Shown: one piece after another, positions 24,417-37,585 of the stretch | How the letters are laid out: every line of letters starts with the position of its first letter | Position numbering within the stretch: the stretch's first letter is position 1 | Assembly: GCF_000003815.2 (NCBI RefSeq) | Contig: NC_049989.1 | Location: 12,466,702-12,530,701, forward strand | Origin: Branchiostoma floridae | Lineage: Eukaryota > Chordata > Leptocardii > Amphioxiformes > Branchiostomatidae | Direction of reading: 5' to 3' | Length of the DNA: 64,000 nt | Made by a program: the position numbers and the translations under genes | The notes under the pieces: generated by a model | Database searches by the model: none | Seen by the model: the letters and a program-made list of their open reading frames with translations, nothing else | Told to the model about the DNA's origin: nothing

Positions 24417-24830
24417 CTTAGTTTTAAAAGTGCAAGTATACTGTCTGAGTTCTCACGGAGATTTTCACATGACACATTAGACTTACACATATATAACAAT
24501 TTTCATTACAGTCATGTATCATCATCGGGACAAAGCAATTAAACCATTATGATTAAGGATGTTTCAGTATTACTAGTTTTATCATATGTACAGCCACTTC
24601 TCAAACATTATACAAAACTTAATCAGTCCTCCAACTGGAAATGTACTGGTAAATTAGATAAAGCTGAATTTAAATTGGAAGGAAAGTGCATGTGAACAAT
24701 CATAGCCTATAAGTGGGGCTTTTAGTGTGCATTTGCCGTCAATGATAATCTCTAAGCAGATGTTAGATGCAAAATCCTAACGGTTTTCTAGCTTCCCCGC
24801 TTTTTTTTTTCTGTGAAAGGCTACGTTTCT

Positions 24831-26185
<1,355 letters not shown>

Positions 26186-26285
26186 TGTGATCTGAGAACA
26201 GACTACCGATATCTGAAATGATTTAACCGTATGTGATCTGAGCTGTTTGCATTTGATTCTTGTGACGCACAAAATTTGAAAACAT

Positions 26286-26975
26286 GTCCATCTCAGCTCT
26301 CATTTATCATCCACCAATTGCGGTGTTTGACAATGTTTTTAACATTCTATTGTTACTACGGTTGCATTCCTTTGTAGTTGATAATGTACCACATGTTGTA
26401 TAACAAAGTTTTTATTCACAACCACATGTCGTATTTACATGAGCAGAAGCGGGGACCTTTTGTCACCTTCCTCAGGGCAATAATGACTGGTACTACTTCG
26501 TACTGCAGCTAGGTATCGCTGCCATATTAAAATGCGGTTCCAAAAGTAAAGAATTCTGACAATTACATAGGCCAAAGCAATAAACTGTCATGGATGCGTG
26601 CGGAAAAAAAACAAGATGGGCAACGAACACAAGATACCTACATTTCAAATGTAGAGACCATGAAGCTTGTAACAAGAATTGAAGCGATAAAACACGGTGT
26701 CACAATCAACAACATTTTTATTCCTGCATGCTTTCAGGCTCTTATTTATCATCCATTAATTTGACACTATCCATCCTGGGACGGAATGGGTGGGTGGTTG
26801 GGTGGCTTTTGAGCCCCCCTCCGTAACTCCTAAACTACTTATTGTATGGCCACGATCATGATATACTTCAGTATTGTATACCCAAGTTCTTTATTTAGAA
26901 CCACATACAGTATTACATGAGCTGAAGTTTTGTAAACCTTCTGTCACCTTTCCCAGTGCAATAAGGACTGGTTCT
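26286..26975. repeat. Diverged direct duplication upstream of the intelectin-like gene
   Basis: Segment 26300-26495 (CTCATTTATCATCCACCAAT, TTTTTATTCACAACCACATG, TTTTGTCACCTTCC, GCAATAATGACTGGTA) is repeated with changes at 26735-26972 (CTTATTTATCATCCATTAAT, TTTATTTAGAACCACATACA, TTCTGTCACCTTTCC, GCAATAAGGACTGGTT). The copies are about 450 bases apart and in direct orientation, in the 5' flank of the gene. Confidence 0.55.
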
Positions 26976-27560
26976 TTTTCTATATTCACATATAATTAAT
27001 TACAGATAATTGTAAGAACATTGAAAGCTATTTACATTGCTATCTAGAATATTTTACATTAGCACGTCTTTGCCATTTTCAAGACTACCTTACTCTTATT
27101 TACCCACACACATGCATCTTTACATACCAACAAAATATACACAACTAGAAACAAGCATTGTAGAATATTTACACCAGCACTTTCTTAACTCAATTCTACT
27201 TTTACTCATTTATATAGGCATATGCATTACAAAATTCTATAACACATTTAATAAGGACTATAAAAAACATAAGCAGCTGCCCCAAACGTTAAGTATCATC
27301 ACATTTACACTAATATTGCCAAGTACTAAGATTTAAATGAATGTAAACTTAGCCTCATAAGAATGCAGTTCCAAACGTGAATGTGTCTATCCCCCCACCC
27401 TCCTCACGGTTCATGATTGGAGTGGACTTTCTGTATCTGGTTGTGACTAAAAAGCTTTGTTACAGTCACCTGGTTGAATCATTCACTGATACTATACCAG
27501 TTTATTATGACGATGCAAAAAATCTGTGACTTATCAAAAGATATAAAAACACTTGGTGCC
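26976..27560. other. Intergenic DNA, no recognised gene
   Basis: AT-rich. A 99-codon open frame at 27037-27336 (+) is low in informative residues and has no motif. Nothing else is recognised here. Confidence 0.45.
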
Positions 27561-27569
27561 CTGTCTTAC

Positions 27570-28215
27570 TCAAAGGTTAAACGATAAAATATCTTAAACA
27601 TGAAAAATTGAAAAGACTATATCCTCAACCTAGAAAAATATTAAAGGAAAATATATCATCATCCTGAAAAAAATGAAAGAGAATAAATCATGTAGCCTCA
27701 ACCTGAAAACCTTTAAATAGGATACAAGCCTAGCCCTTAAAACGTTAAAGAGGCTATATCCTCAAATTGAAAAGGTTGAGAGTATATCTCAACCTGAAGA
27801 AGTTCATAATCATCATATCTTGTCGTTTCATCATGAAACATGATGAAGTTAAAAAGAATATGTCCTCGACGTTAAAAATGAAAAAGGCTATATCCTCAAA
27901 TGAGAAGGATAAATCCTCAGCCAGAAAGAAAGTTAGAAAGGCTAATGTCCTCACCTAGGCTATATTCTCAAAATGAAAAGCTGGGGATGTACGTACTCAT
28001 GTACAACCAGAAAGAAGAAGAAAAAATGTTGAAGATATCAAGAAAAAAAATCAAAACCTCAACCTGAAAAAGTTGAAAGATAATGACCTCCCCTTCAAAC
28101 GTTACAGAGGCTATATCCTCAACCAGGAGCAATAAAAGAAGAATATCTCCTCAACCTGAAAAGAAGAAGAATCCTGAGCATGAAAAGGCTAGGAGGACAT
28201 GTTTCCTTAACACAA
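27570..28215 (+). repeat. Degenerate tandem array built on TATATCCTCAACCTGAAAAG
   Basis: The unit (TATATCCTCAACCTGAAAAG followed by a TTAAAGAGGC-like word) recurs about every 30-40 bases with many changes, for example at about 27618, 27692, 27752, 27784, 27889, 28052, 28110 and 28148. It lies directly downstream of the ABC-transporter stop codon and may be transcribed in its 3' UTR. A two-unit piece also occurs at 57568-57625. Confidence 0.65.
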
Positions 28216-28307
28216 AATTTTGAAGGTTGACCTGTACGTTAATGATATGTACTCAGTCTGATATTGTCCAAGGAAATATCCTCTACTGGAATTTAGGAAA
28301 TAAGACT

Positions 28308-31300
28308 CTAACTACTTTTCAATCGGACACGACCGGCTTTCATCGACCCATACAGGCTGTTTGGCCTCTTGTCTATCTCATCCTTCTCTGCTTCACTGTT
28401 GTTTTCCTTGTCATCCTGCCCTAACAACTGTCGCTGTACCAGTTTGGCGTACAGCCCGTCCTGCTGCATCAGCTCCCCGTGCCGCCCCTGCTCCACCACG
28501 GTCCCCTTGTCGATGACGATGATGCGGTCAGCCTTCTCCACGGTGCTCAGGCGGTGGGCGATCACGATGACCGTGTGTCCGTGCAGGTTGTTGATGGCTT
28601 GCTGTACCTGAAGGTACACATTTAACATGAAGTGCCCAAAGCAAAACTAAACATATTGCTGCTGCATTTAGATCTTAGCATTACCCAACAGACAAATTCG
28701 AATACTGGATGCGGACATTGGAACTGCTGCTGTTACAATATTTGTTCGAGGACAACAAATTTTCGGCGCATTTTTCATTGATACCCGTGTTTTCTCGGGT
28801 GGACATGACATAAAGATCCTACCCACAGTTGGGCTGATACCTCGTCTTTTGTATCCTATATACATATAGAGCAATACAAAATAAGTCGATTACTAGTACG
28901 ATATGATACCTCTTGAAACACCCGAAAGCTTGATCTATCGAACACTAATACATTTCAGAGTTTCTGATAACTCACTAAGTGTTCACTCTCGGCATCTAAA
29001 GCGCTGGTGGCCTCGTCCAGTAGCAGCACCGCTGGTTTCCTGATCAGCGCCCGGGCGATCGCCACCCTCTGCTTCTGCCCCCCGGACAGCTGCATCCCCT
29101 TCTCCCCTGTCTCCGTCTCGTACCCCTCGGGCAGCTCCGTGATGAACTGATGGGCGTTGGCCTGCCTAGCAACGCGCTGCACCTCCTCCAAGCTGCAGTT
29201 GTCCAGGGCATAGGATATGTTGTCCTTGATGGAGCGGGCAAACAGCACCGGTTCTTGTCCAACCAAAGCAATCTGGAAATGACATCAATGTCAGTCTCAA
29301 GTATTGTTAGGGCAGTTAAAAGTATTAGGTGGATATCTTTTCCGAACCTAGTTCTGCTTTAATTCAAAAACAACTTTTTGTTCCCTTAAAACTTGTGCTT
29401 AAGCTCTTGGAAAACAGGCAAAATATGGAATTTATAAAAGCTTACCTCAACATTCCGTGTAGAAACTCAGCCATATATACTCATCCATATCAAATGAACA
29501 AAGCACAACTTGCCCTTTCACCCCAAACACTGATGTGGTAAACAGATAGGAGTAGGAACACGATTAAGCTCAAGTCTCACCATTCTATGTAGAAACTTGT
29601 GATCATACGCCATGATGGGGTTACCATCTAGCAGCACCTGGCCTGACATGGTCTCATAGAAGCGTTCCAGCAGGTTAACACAGGTGCTCTTTCCACTACC
29701 ACTTGGGCCGACCAGGGCAACAACTTCGCCTGGAGACACCTTGAAAGAAACATCCTGGTGCAAAAGATAAAATACAGTCTGGTCCATATACTAATTTAGG
29801 ATCCATATTTATAATGCCACCACTAAGTTCATATTTGTCTTGGTAAATCATTCTGAGTCAGAGTTCATCAACACAAAAGTTCAAGCTACCCAATTCCGGC
29901 CTATGTTAAGGAATGAGCAACCCACGGCTTCTGTAACGTCTTGTGCTGTGTGATCATCAGTTGCAAAAGGTCTATAATAATAATAATATCATATCGGGTG
30001 ATAATAATATCTATGGCTCATCCCTCAACAGAGACGGCGTCATAGACTTTCTGTAACTTATGATCTACTGCTCACTAATTCACATGTTCTATCTACATAA
30101 TTTAATCTGACAGAAGCGGTGAATTGCTCGTTCCTAGACAAAGACTGGAGTTGGACAGTCAAAAATTTGGGGTTTAGTCATTTTTTTGTGTCAGACGTTA
30201 GAACGTCAGACATAAGAAAATCAGTTGAAAATTGATTATGTAACCAAAGAATTAGATTTGATGTACATGTACATGTACAGTCTTACCTTCAAAACAGGGA
30301 TATCTTTCCTAGATGGGTAGGCAAAGGATACGTCTTTGAACTCTATGTGTCCCTCTAGCCTGTCAGGTGCCAGCAAACCGTTGTTCTGTATCTCAGGTTT
30401 GCGATCGATGTACTCAAAAACCTTTTCTGATGCCCCAACTGCTTGCATGAGACCAGTGTAGACAGATCCAAGTAACTGTGCACATACAGTAAGAACTTAA
30501 GATTCGTTTTTGCAAACCCAGTGCAACTGTCATGAAAAACAAATGAGTTTTCTTAATGTGTGGTTTATGAATGTGGAGAGATTTGTGTATATCATAGTGG
30601 CTTCTTTGAAAAGTATTTCAAACAAGAGTTCAAAGATTTTGTATTTCTTGTTGAATTGTAGTTCATCAATTATGAAAATATTGTTTTGATCGCTATAATT
30701 GTTTTTGATTACAGTACCTCTATAGCATCTCCAAGTTCCTTTTGGTACAGTATGAAGGACACCAGGTTCCCTCCTGACAGTCTGTCTGTGATGACAAGAT
30801 GGCCGCCATAGTACAAGGTCAACACCACCATGGTAAGGTCAAGGGTCTGTAGATTAACATGGGAGAAGTTTGCGTAAATTCTAAACTTTTTCAGATTTAG
30901 CACGTTCTCTGGGTCGCCCCCTAGCCAAAAAGACTGAATATGAACATATTATTTTGTATGTAATTTGAATATTTGTTCAGAATTTTACTGATTGAGCTCA
31001 ATCAAATGTTATCTTAACTGTTGTGCAATTGGGGTCGCAGATGATTGGATGATCCCATGCCACATATCTGGTTTGGCCAATCAGTGTGCCTGTTCAAATT
31101 CTGAACAAATATTCAAAAGACAGGTGAAAAAAATATGTGCGGGTCCAGGTCTAGGCTTTTTGTCATTGGAAGTGACCGAGAGAGTGTACCTAAAGCTTGA
31201 AAGGCTGGTAAACAGGCTAAAAAAATGTATTTATAAACATCATATCAAAATGTAACAAAGTGTGACAAAGGTTTATGGCGAACAAGACAAGTTCACAAAG

Positions 31301-34300
31301 TTAACTCTTAGTCTTACACGTGTTGTCATTGAGAAGCATCCATAGGCGAGGGCCTTCTTCATATAAAGCTTATAGGTACTCTTCAGCATTTCTCTGAAAA
31401 AAGAGAGAGAGGTAATAAAGTCAATACAGCTTTAGCTGAAACCTACATAAAGTTGCTGACTTCTGTTGACTATGATATTTCCACATTTACGTTGAAGCGT
31501 ATCAACTATAATGTTTCCTTTGCCACACTGCCTCTGTGTATTGAGGATTTGTTTTTGCTGTGTATGTTTTTTGCCTGCATGTAATGCAGGTTTAGTTTTC
31601 AGTAGCGTGGGAATGTGTGGAAGCTGGGGACTTTCGGCGCTTTATCTCGAGAACAACGTGAAATAATGGACAGGGCTGAGCTTAGCAGAAGCCATAAGAG
31701 CGGCGGAGGATAGAGACAGGTGGAGAAGAATAGTGGATGAAGTCATGGTGCCCCAACGACCCACACAGAGGTCAAGGGATAGGTGAGGTGAGGTGAGGAT
31801 CTCGAGAACGGATCGTGCGAGCACGATGATTTTTGGTACGTGGGTTGGGGGTGGTGGCTTGACGGTCAGGTTTGGTTTTGGGCCTCCTGGCGTTTGAACT
31901 TGACATTGCAGGTTGCATTTTTTGTGTTTTGGGGGCTTTTTTGGCGCTATATATCTTGAACGATACGCGCGATTGCAACGATTTTTGGTGCATGGGTGGG
32001 TGGTTGTTGCTTGTCCTTTCCATTTGATTTTGAGCCTCCTTGCGTTTGAACTTGACATGGAAGGTCGAATTTTGTGCCCGGAAGGGGTATTTTCGGCGTT
32101 GTATCTTCTGAACGGATGTTGCGGGTGCAATGATATTTGGCACATGTGTTGGTGGTGGTTACCTAGTTCTCAATTTTGATTTTGCCCCTTTTGGTGTTTG
32201 AGCTTGACACTGGAGGCTACCTTTAGTGCGAGCACGGCGCATGCGCTGTATCTCCAGAACGAACGTGCGATTGTGCTGCTATTTGTTACATAGGTAGGTG
32301 CTGGTGTCTTGATGGTCAGGTATGATTTTGGGCCTCCTAGTGCTTGAACTTAATACTGTAGGTTGACCCTGTTTTTGTGTGGTTGGGGCATCCCCACCAA
32401 TATCTGCTTGGTTGTGAAAACAGGTGATGGTTGGGTCTGGGTTGATTGATAGGTCTTAGTTTACATGTGTAACCATCACCTGTTTTGCAGTGGCCTGTGC
32501 CACCTTCAATATACCAGGTTACTTTGTATCCCCTGTTTTAGTGGCAACAGTGTCTCCTGCCAGATGATCTGCTGCTGTATTGGTTAGGTATAATTTGAGT
32601 TTGCTTCTTAGTCTTTGTGGTGTTTTGAGAGCTGTATGTAGTACTGAGTTTAAAGGTCTGGTACAAGTTCCTTTACCCTGTTTGGCAACCATGGTTAACC
32701 AGAAGAAGATACAACTTTCTAAAGCGGAGGCGAAATGTATAGTGCGTGAGTGTAAGAGAAAGGTATGTGTATGATTTTTCATGTATTTCTTGTTGTTTCT
32801 TTGGGGATGCCATTTCAATACTGTTTGCAGGTAATTTGTAGTTTGGGGCCAGTCATATTCACTTAACTTTTGGGCCTGCTTAATCTATATAGTGCGGGCG
32901 GGGTTAAGTGGTAGAAGCTTTGTTCTGTTTTAAATTTGGCATCGTTTGTTGCATTTTGTCACTGCAAAAGTATGATTTCCCCCTCTAAGCAACTGCTCAT
33001 TGATTTTGGGGGATGTTTGCTGGGTGTTCACTCTGACTACAACATCTTTCTGAACTTTTTAAAGTTTCCATTGCCAGCAGCTTGCCATCTATAAATGGGA
33101 TTGACAAGGACATTTTGAATAGTAAATTCTGCTGTTAAATTTGGTTAGATACTACAAGAGATTTAGGTTTTAGTTGGACGGATTGAATAAAACTATCATA
33201 CCACCATGGGGACTAACTGTTGCTGCTGGATGGGGGCTACCACTATTCATATTGTCTATGGAACTACTGTAAAAATAAGATTGGTCAAATTATGCAAATA
33301 ACCTTCCAGTGTCAAGTGATACTCCAGAAATGAATCTTTAATGAATATCACTGGAAGAACACACACCAAGGAGATTTATCAGCTACATTAGGTCAGTACG
33401 TTGAAATAGGAAGACATCAGTACTGAATATATTTATGTTCTTGTTCTCTACACCAGTAAAGGTAAAATCATTTTGCGAAGGTATGGGTTCATGGAACTCA
33501 TGGAATTCTATGTCTGCTTCTCGATCTCACATACCCATATCTGTCACACTCCCCGGTCTCATGAGCAAAGCTGCGGACTGTCCTCAAAGACGCTATGGTC
33601 TCCTCCGCAACCTCGTTAGCTTTGGCGAAGGAGTCCTGCACTGCCTTGGATAATTTCTGCACAAAGGAAAGTGAAACATTTATTAAATAATAATATCTGG
33701 TGTATTTTGCCAGATAGTAGGTACTAGGGCTGGGTATCGGTGCAGCGTACCGGTACAAACCGGTTTTTCTTATTGGACCGGTCCGGAAAAACCGGACCTG
33801 AAAAAATTAAGTGAACCGGATGTTGGACCTATTGGAAAATTAACAGATTATTTGATCAGGCATTCACACGTTTTGGCGCTTGCAGGTAGAAGAAAATAAC
33901 AAGAGTTAAGTAGAGCAGAGTTTATAGTCATTTCTACCAAATTTTCCAGTCAACCGTACAGGTGCAGTTAGCGTTGTAGAATTTTAAAACAACAGTGTGA
34001 GTCTAATACTCCACCAAACAGATTTCTTTGTAGTGAAATGGACCATAGGTGTGAGTCATACTGAATCAGGTCCAGGTTCAGGTCCGGACCTGGACCTGAT
34101 CCACTGGACCTGAACCGGACCTGGACCTGAATTTTCTGTACCGGTACCCATCCCTAGTAGGTACCCAATGTGTTGAGTAATGAGGCTGTACGTGTTTTAA
34201 CGTGGTCGAGGCGCCTCCTTGAGCACGGGACCCCCTTTTTACGTCCCTCCCGGAAAACGATTTCGTGGAAAGCTTCGTGAGGCTACAGCAATCCGGACGT

Positions 34301-37300
34301 CCTTGGTTGGTCCCCCATCCAAGCACTGTCCGAACCGCGCGTTGCTTAACTTCCGAGATCGAGGGATCGGGTGTACCAAGGACGTTACTGTACCAACGCG
34401 CCATGAGGTCGTAATTTAAATAATTGTTCTACAGAACTGTGTGATGAGGCATCAAAAAAGATTTTAAATAAGAGCTCTAGAATCCTCCACAAAGAATGAG
34501 AATTTCAAGACGAAGAGGAAGAAATAATTTGATAAATGGGGAACATTTCCCCATTGGTATATTTGGCATATCTTATTACCTTGATGTCTAACCTTCATCG
34601 ACCTACCTTAAAGTACTTTCCGTAGATTTTAGACACACCAGCAACAACAGGGACTATCACTAATGTGAAGGTGGTTAGTTGCCATGACAACTTGAACATG
34701 AAGACAAGCGTTCCCGCCCCCCTCACGAAGCTCCGGAGGAAGACGTTCAGGTTCAGGGACAGCATGTTGGACACGGTGGACGTGTCAGAGGTCAAACGGG
34801 AGGTGATGTCACCTGGAAAAAAAGCCACATCAAGTTACCTTGTTCTTGAAGTAGTTGAACTGTAATTTCCAACACCAAATTTGGAGTCACCCAAATTTTC
34901 GACTGCACAGCATCAGTCTTTGTCAAGGAATGAAAAAATCCACTGCTGTCGTGACGTCACCTTATGCAGATAGAACACGTGACTCAGTGACCAATGGATA
35001 ATAGGTTACAGGAAGTCTATGGCGCCCACCGTCTTTATTTAGGGGTGGTTGTAAAGCTCTGTAAACTTCTACTAACACAGATGAACTTTCAAGTTAAGTT
35101 AACTTGTTGTTTCGTATAACTAAAACAAGGACGTCTGGAGCATTAAGTAAATACCAATGACAGCAGATTTGGGGTTCAAAGATCTAAAAATGAATTTGCC
35201 CCTTTAATAGGTTAAAATGTGACTAGTGCTAGTCGTTTACCTGTTTTTACACTGTCGAAGAAGCCTATCTCCTGTTGAGTGATAGACTTAAAGAGGAGCT
35301 TGCGTAAGCGGATGTTGAGCCTGGCCATGCAAAAAGTGAACAGTCCACCCCTAATTCCTGCACATATTGAGCTGTAATGCATCAAACAATACTATCAAAT
35401 GTTACTCAACACTGCAGAAATAGCCGAACTATACACAATGAGCCAGGTACAGAAATTCAACACGAGCATAGCCAACAAGATGAAACGTAGTGCCTAACCT
35501 ATATTGTTGCACAATCATCTAATTTTCGCAGCATTGGTACACTCTCTACAGTGAACTACAGTGGCTAGCATATGGAAAATATATAAACCACGAAAACACA
35601 AACAGATAAAATGCCTCCTCTTCCGTTAACACCATCACCTGTCATGTCTGATACTTCTTGACAAACTCACTATAGTCCAACATTTGCAGTAACACGCATT
35701 TTCTTATATATTCTCTTCCTGACATTCGACTGACAGTGTTTTCAGATAAGTACAGACAAACAATAACGTAACAAACAGATACACGTATATTTAACTATCA
35801 AATATCGTATAGACATGGCAAAGTAGTCTGCGAGTGGCATTTGTGACCATTGAATGAACTCGTTTGCTGTATGAGAGAGACTTGTAAAAAAATGAAACCA
35901 GGACCTTTTGCAGAAATTGACATTCACACACGGTACTTTCTTAAAGCTTGCCATGTGAACAATTGTCAGGGGCAGAGGGAACAATATTTCTGGTTTTCTG
36001 TTTGAAATCAGACGAAAATCAATGTGCATGCATGTCATCTATAATATTTACTTGCTGTGGCCTTAAATCTTGCACATGGTGTGGGCCCAAGTTCGATTCC
36101 CGGCATAAGAACCAGAGTGAAGACGTACAAGAGGGGCGAGTAGAATAGAAAGAAACAATATATACATTCACATATTCTGACTCCCGGGGATCGAACCCAG
36201 GCCGTCAGATCACAACACTAGCAGCGTAACTGATTTGCCCAGAAGCCTGACAGGCGTTTGGCATGGTCAGATAGCGTTACTTGAACCCCCACTGTTACAC
36301 TGTAAAGTTTTACCTCGTAATAGACAGCAAGGTTAAGACGACGATGGCTCGTGTGAACTTCTCCTGAGACTTCTCGATGGCTATCCCATCAATCACCTGC
36401 CCCGTGTAGTAAGGCTCAAAGATGTCACCTGCATGGTAAAACAAATATCATCAATTCTTGAATGCTACAAAATGTAGGAAACTATAGTACAATTGGAGGA
36501 AAAGTAATTAAAGATCGTTTCTTGCGAGTATACCAAACAAAAGAGCCAATTTGACTGGCGATATGAATTTAGCCCACAAAGACTAATGTGAACAGATTTG
36601 ATAATATGATAAACAGTTTCATTAAGACCACACATTAAAGTCTAGCAAAAAGACATAGAGGTTGATAAATGTTATTTTCTAACCACATATACTGTAAATG
36701 TGAGTAGCTCATTCACTACGAACTTAAAACCACCACAGAAATGCTTTTTCTGTCATTCGTACGTACTGACAGCAGCTGCTAAAAGGAAGGCTGTTGCTCC
36801 AATGATATACGCCATGTCAGGTTTGGAGTAGGATATCAATTTCAACACGGCAGAAGACTTGCCATCTTCCTCTTTTACTTTATTACTTTTCATCTTTTGG
36901 CCATTTGTTTTATCGACCAGGGTCCTTGTTTCTTCCTCTGTTCCCTCCTCCTTGTTCACACTTCTTAAATGTAGTTGTGTCTTGATGTTTGAAAGTAAAC
37001 TCCAGTTGAGGTAGAATATGACACATCCCACAAGACTCCCTCCAAACTGTGCCCAGAACCACAGTTTGCTCAGAATGTCCGTTTCCTTTTCCGAATAGAG
37101 CAGCAGCTTGGTGATTGTGTACGCAAAGACAGCGGCTGGGTAGACTCCGACCCACGACCTGGACAGCTTGATCCTTGGAACAGCATCTCGGGCGTTGCAC
37201 AGCACGGACAGGACAGCTCCGAACATCAGACACACCCTGAGTACGCCCAGTATCCAGGTGTCGAACATGGAGGTAAAGATGCTGAAGAAGTTGATGCCGT

Positions 37301-37409
37301 ACATGAACTTGTACACATCCGCACCGTTCATGTAGAAGACTGTGTTGGCTGCGAGGTCGGCCAGGGTTAGCATCGTCACAACCGCTACAGTCTTACCCTT
37401 TCCCGCCAT
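28308..37409 (-). CDS. ABCB9: TAPL/ABCB9-like half ABC transporter
   Basis: Eleven exons on the minus strand join in phase: 37409-36767, 36428-36314, 35371-35241, 34812-34607, 33656-33535, 31393-31318, 30846-30718, 30475-30287, 29754-29581, 29272-28976 and 28607-28308, giving 793 residues against about 766 in human ABCB9. Exon 1 encodes the N-terminal four-helix TMD0 and a charged linker; exons 2-7 the core transmembrane domain ([47 protein letters not shown]). The nucleotide-binding domain has Walker [11 protein letters not shown]-loop [11 protein letters not shown], signature LSGGQKQR, Walker [12 protein letters not shown] with the catalytic Glu, and H-loop IAHRLST. TAPL forms homodimers in lysosomes and exports cytosolic peptides into the lumen. 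TAP1 and TAP2 share the fold, but the N-terminal region and motifs match TAPL better. The weakest point is exon 3, where an upstream acceptor had to be chosen to keep phase ([10 protein letters not shown]). Confidence 0.9.
29909..30170 (-). repeat. Dispersed repeat family A, copy 2 (intron 8 of ABC transporter gene)
   Basis: On the minus strand it carries CAGTCTTTGTCTAGGAACGA and GTGAGCAGTAGATCATAAGT, matching the copies near 10.9 kb and 34.9 kb. Its two ends (AGGAATGAGCAACCCACGGC on the left, GCGGTGAATTGCTCGTTCCT on the right) are imperfect inverted repeats, which suggests that the family is a MITE. Confidence 0.6.
30907..31181. mobile_element. Foldback element (intron 6 of ABC transporter gene)
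   Basis: The 18-base word AATATTTGTTCAGAATTT (30968-30985) faces its exact complement AAATTCTGAACAAATATT (about 31096-31113), and outer words CTAGCCAAAAAG and CTAGGCTTTTTG also pair. The imperfect stem spans about 270 bases with no coding sequence. Confidence 0.6.
31680..31798 (+). mobile_element. 5'-truncated non-LTR retrotransposon, 3' end only
   Basis: One plus-strand frame reads [20 protein letters not shown] followed by [14 protein letters not shown] and a stop, typical of the extreme C-terminus of RTE/CR1-like endonuclease-reverse transcriptase proteins. It is followed at once by a short GGTGA tandem tail (GGTGAGGTGAGGTGAGG). Only about 120 bases remain, as expected for severe 5' truncation during target-primed reverse transcription. 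Confidence 0.6.
31800..32380 (+). repeat. Degenerate tandem array, unit about 150 bp
   Basis: The landmark GATTTTTGGTACGTGGGTTG and variants recurs at about 31827, 31980, 32131 and 32279 (spacing about 150), with TTTTGGGCCTCCTGGCGTTT and GAACTTGACATTGCAGGTTG in each unit. It makes roughly four units and begins where the truncated retrotransposon tail ends. Open frames within it on both strands are repeat by-products. Confidence 0.7.
33725..34156. mobile_element. hAT-type MITE with 8-bp target duplication
   Basis: The ends TAGGGCTGGGTATCGGT and ACCGGTACCCATCCCTA are terminal inverted repeats, flanked by identical 8-base copies of GTAGGTAC (33717-33724 and 34157-34164). TAGGG-type tips plus an 8-base duplication fit the hAT superfamily. 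The interior has further inverted words (ACCGGTCCGG). It is 432 bases long with no transposase frame, in intron 5-6 side of the ABC transporter gene (between exons 4 and 5). A diverged relative is at 59440-59810. Confidence 0.85.
34196..34410 (-). mobile_element. 5S-rRNA-headed SINE
   Basis: On the minus strand, GATCTCGGAAGTTAAGCA and GTGCTTGGATGGGGGACC reproduce the box A and box C parts of the 5S rRNA internal promoter (roughly 34309-34372 by plus coordinates). Downstream in the sense direction follow GGGACGTAAAAAGGGGGTCC and CCACGTTAAAACACGTAC, which also occur in altered form at 63690-63930. This is the layout of a 5S-derived (SINE3-type) element with a conserved body, not a functional 5S gene. 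Confidence 0.7.
34850..35045 (+). repeat. Dispersed repeat family A, copy 3 (intron 3 of ABC transporter gene)
   Basis: Shares CAGTCTTTGTCAAGGAATGA, ATCCACTGCTGTCGTGACGT and GGAAGTCTATGGCGCCCACC with the copies near 10.9 kb and 30.0 kb. It starts about 40 bases outside exon 4. Confidence 0.6.
36029..36245 (-). repeat. MITE end fragment followed by tRNA-derived SINE
   Basis: Bases 36029-36066 match the right end of the MITE at 19439-19952. From 36080 to 36245, read on the minus strand, there is a tRNA-like head with a good box B (GGGTTCGATCCCCGGGAG) near 36181-36200, followed by an AACAGAATAGGGGCGAGT-like body also seen after the SINE at 46886. A second box B-like word (AGTTCGATTCCCGGC) lies on the plus strand near 36091. 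Confidence 0.45.
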
Positions 37410-37468
37410 TTTGGGCTGAAACGTTTAAGAGAAGTAATAAAACAATCGGAGGTGTTGGTGCATATTTG

Positions 37469-37585
37469 TGTAGCCTGAGTATCATCCTCCGTAGTAACCG
37501 CTGGCTCATGATCACGACTTCCGTGGTTAGCAAGCGAAAGTCGTGAGCCAGCGGTAATACTACAGAGGATGATACTCAGGCTACA
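37469..37585. mobile_element. Foldback (hairpin) element just upstream of the ABC transporter start
   Basis: TGTAGCCTGAGTATCATCCT with CCGTAGTAACCGCTGGCTCA on the left is matched by TGAGCCAGCGGTAATACTAC with AGAGGATGATACTCAGGCTA on the right. The arms are about 50 bases each with few mismatches and a short loop, total 117 bases. It ends 60 bases upstream of the start codon, so it lies in the 5' UTR or core promoter region. Confidence 0.8.

Noticed and set aside
31642-32179. Open frames of 88-167 codons on both strands in the ABC transporter intron
   Set aside because: They follow the 150-base repeat period and show no family resemblance.
34078-34404. 108-codon minus-strand frame
   Set aside because: It overlaps the 5S-headed SINE and hAT MITE; similarity is to 5S rRNA, not to a protein.
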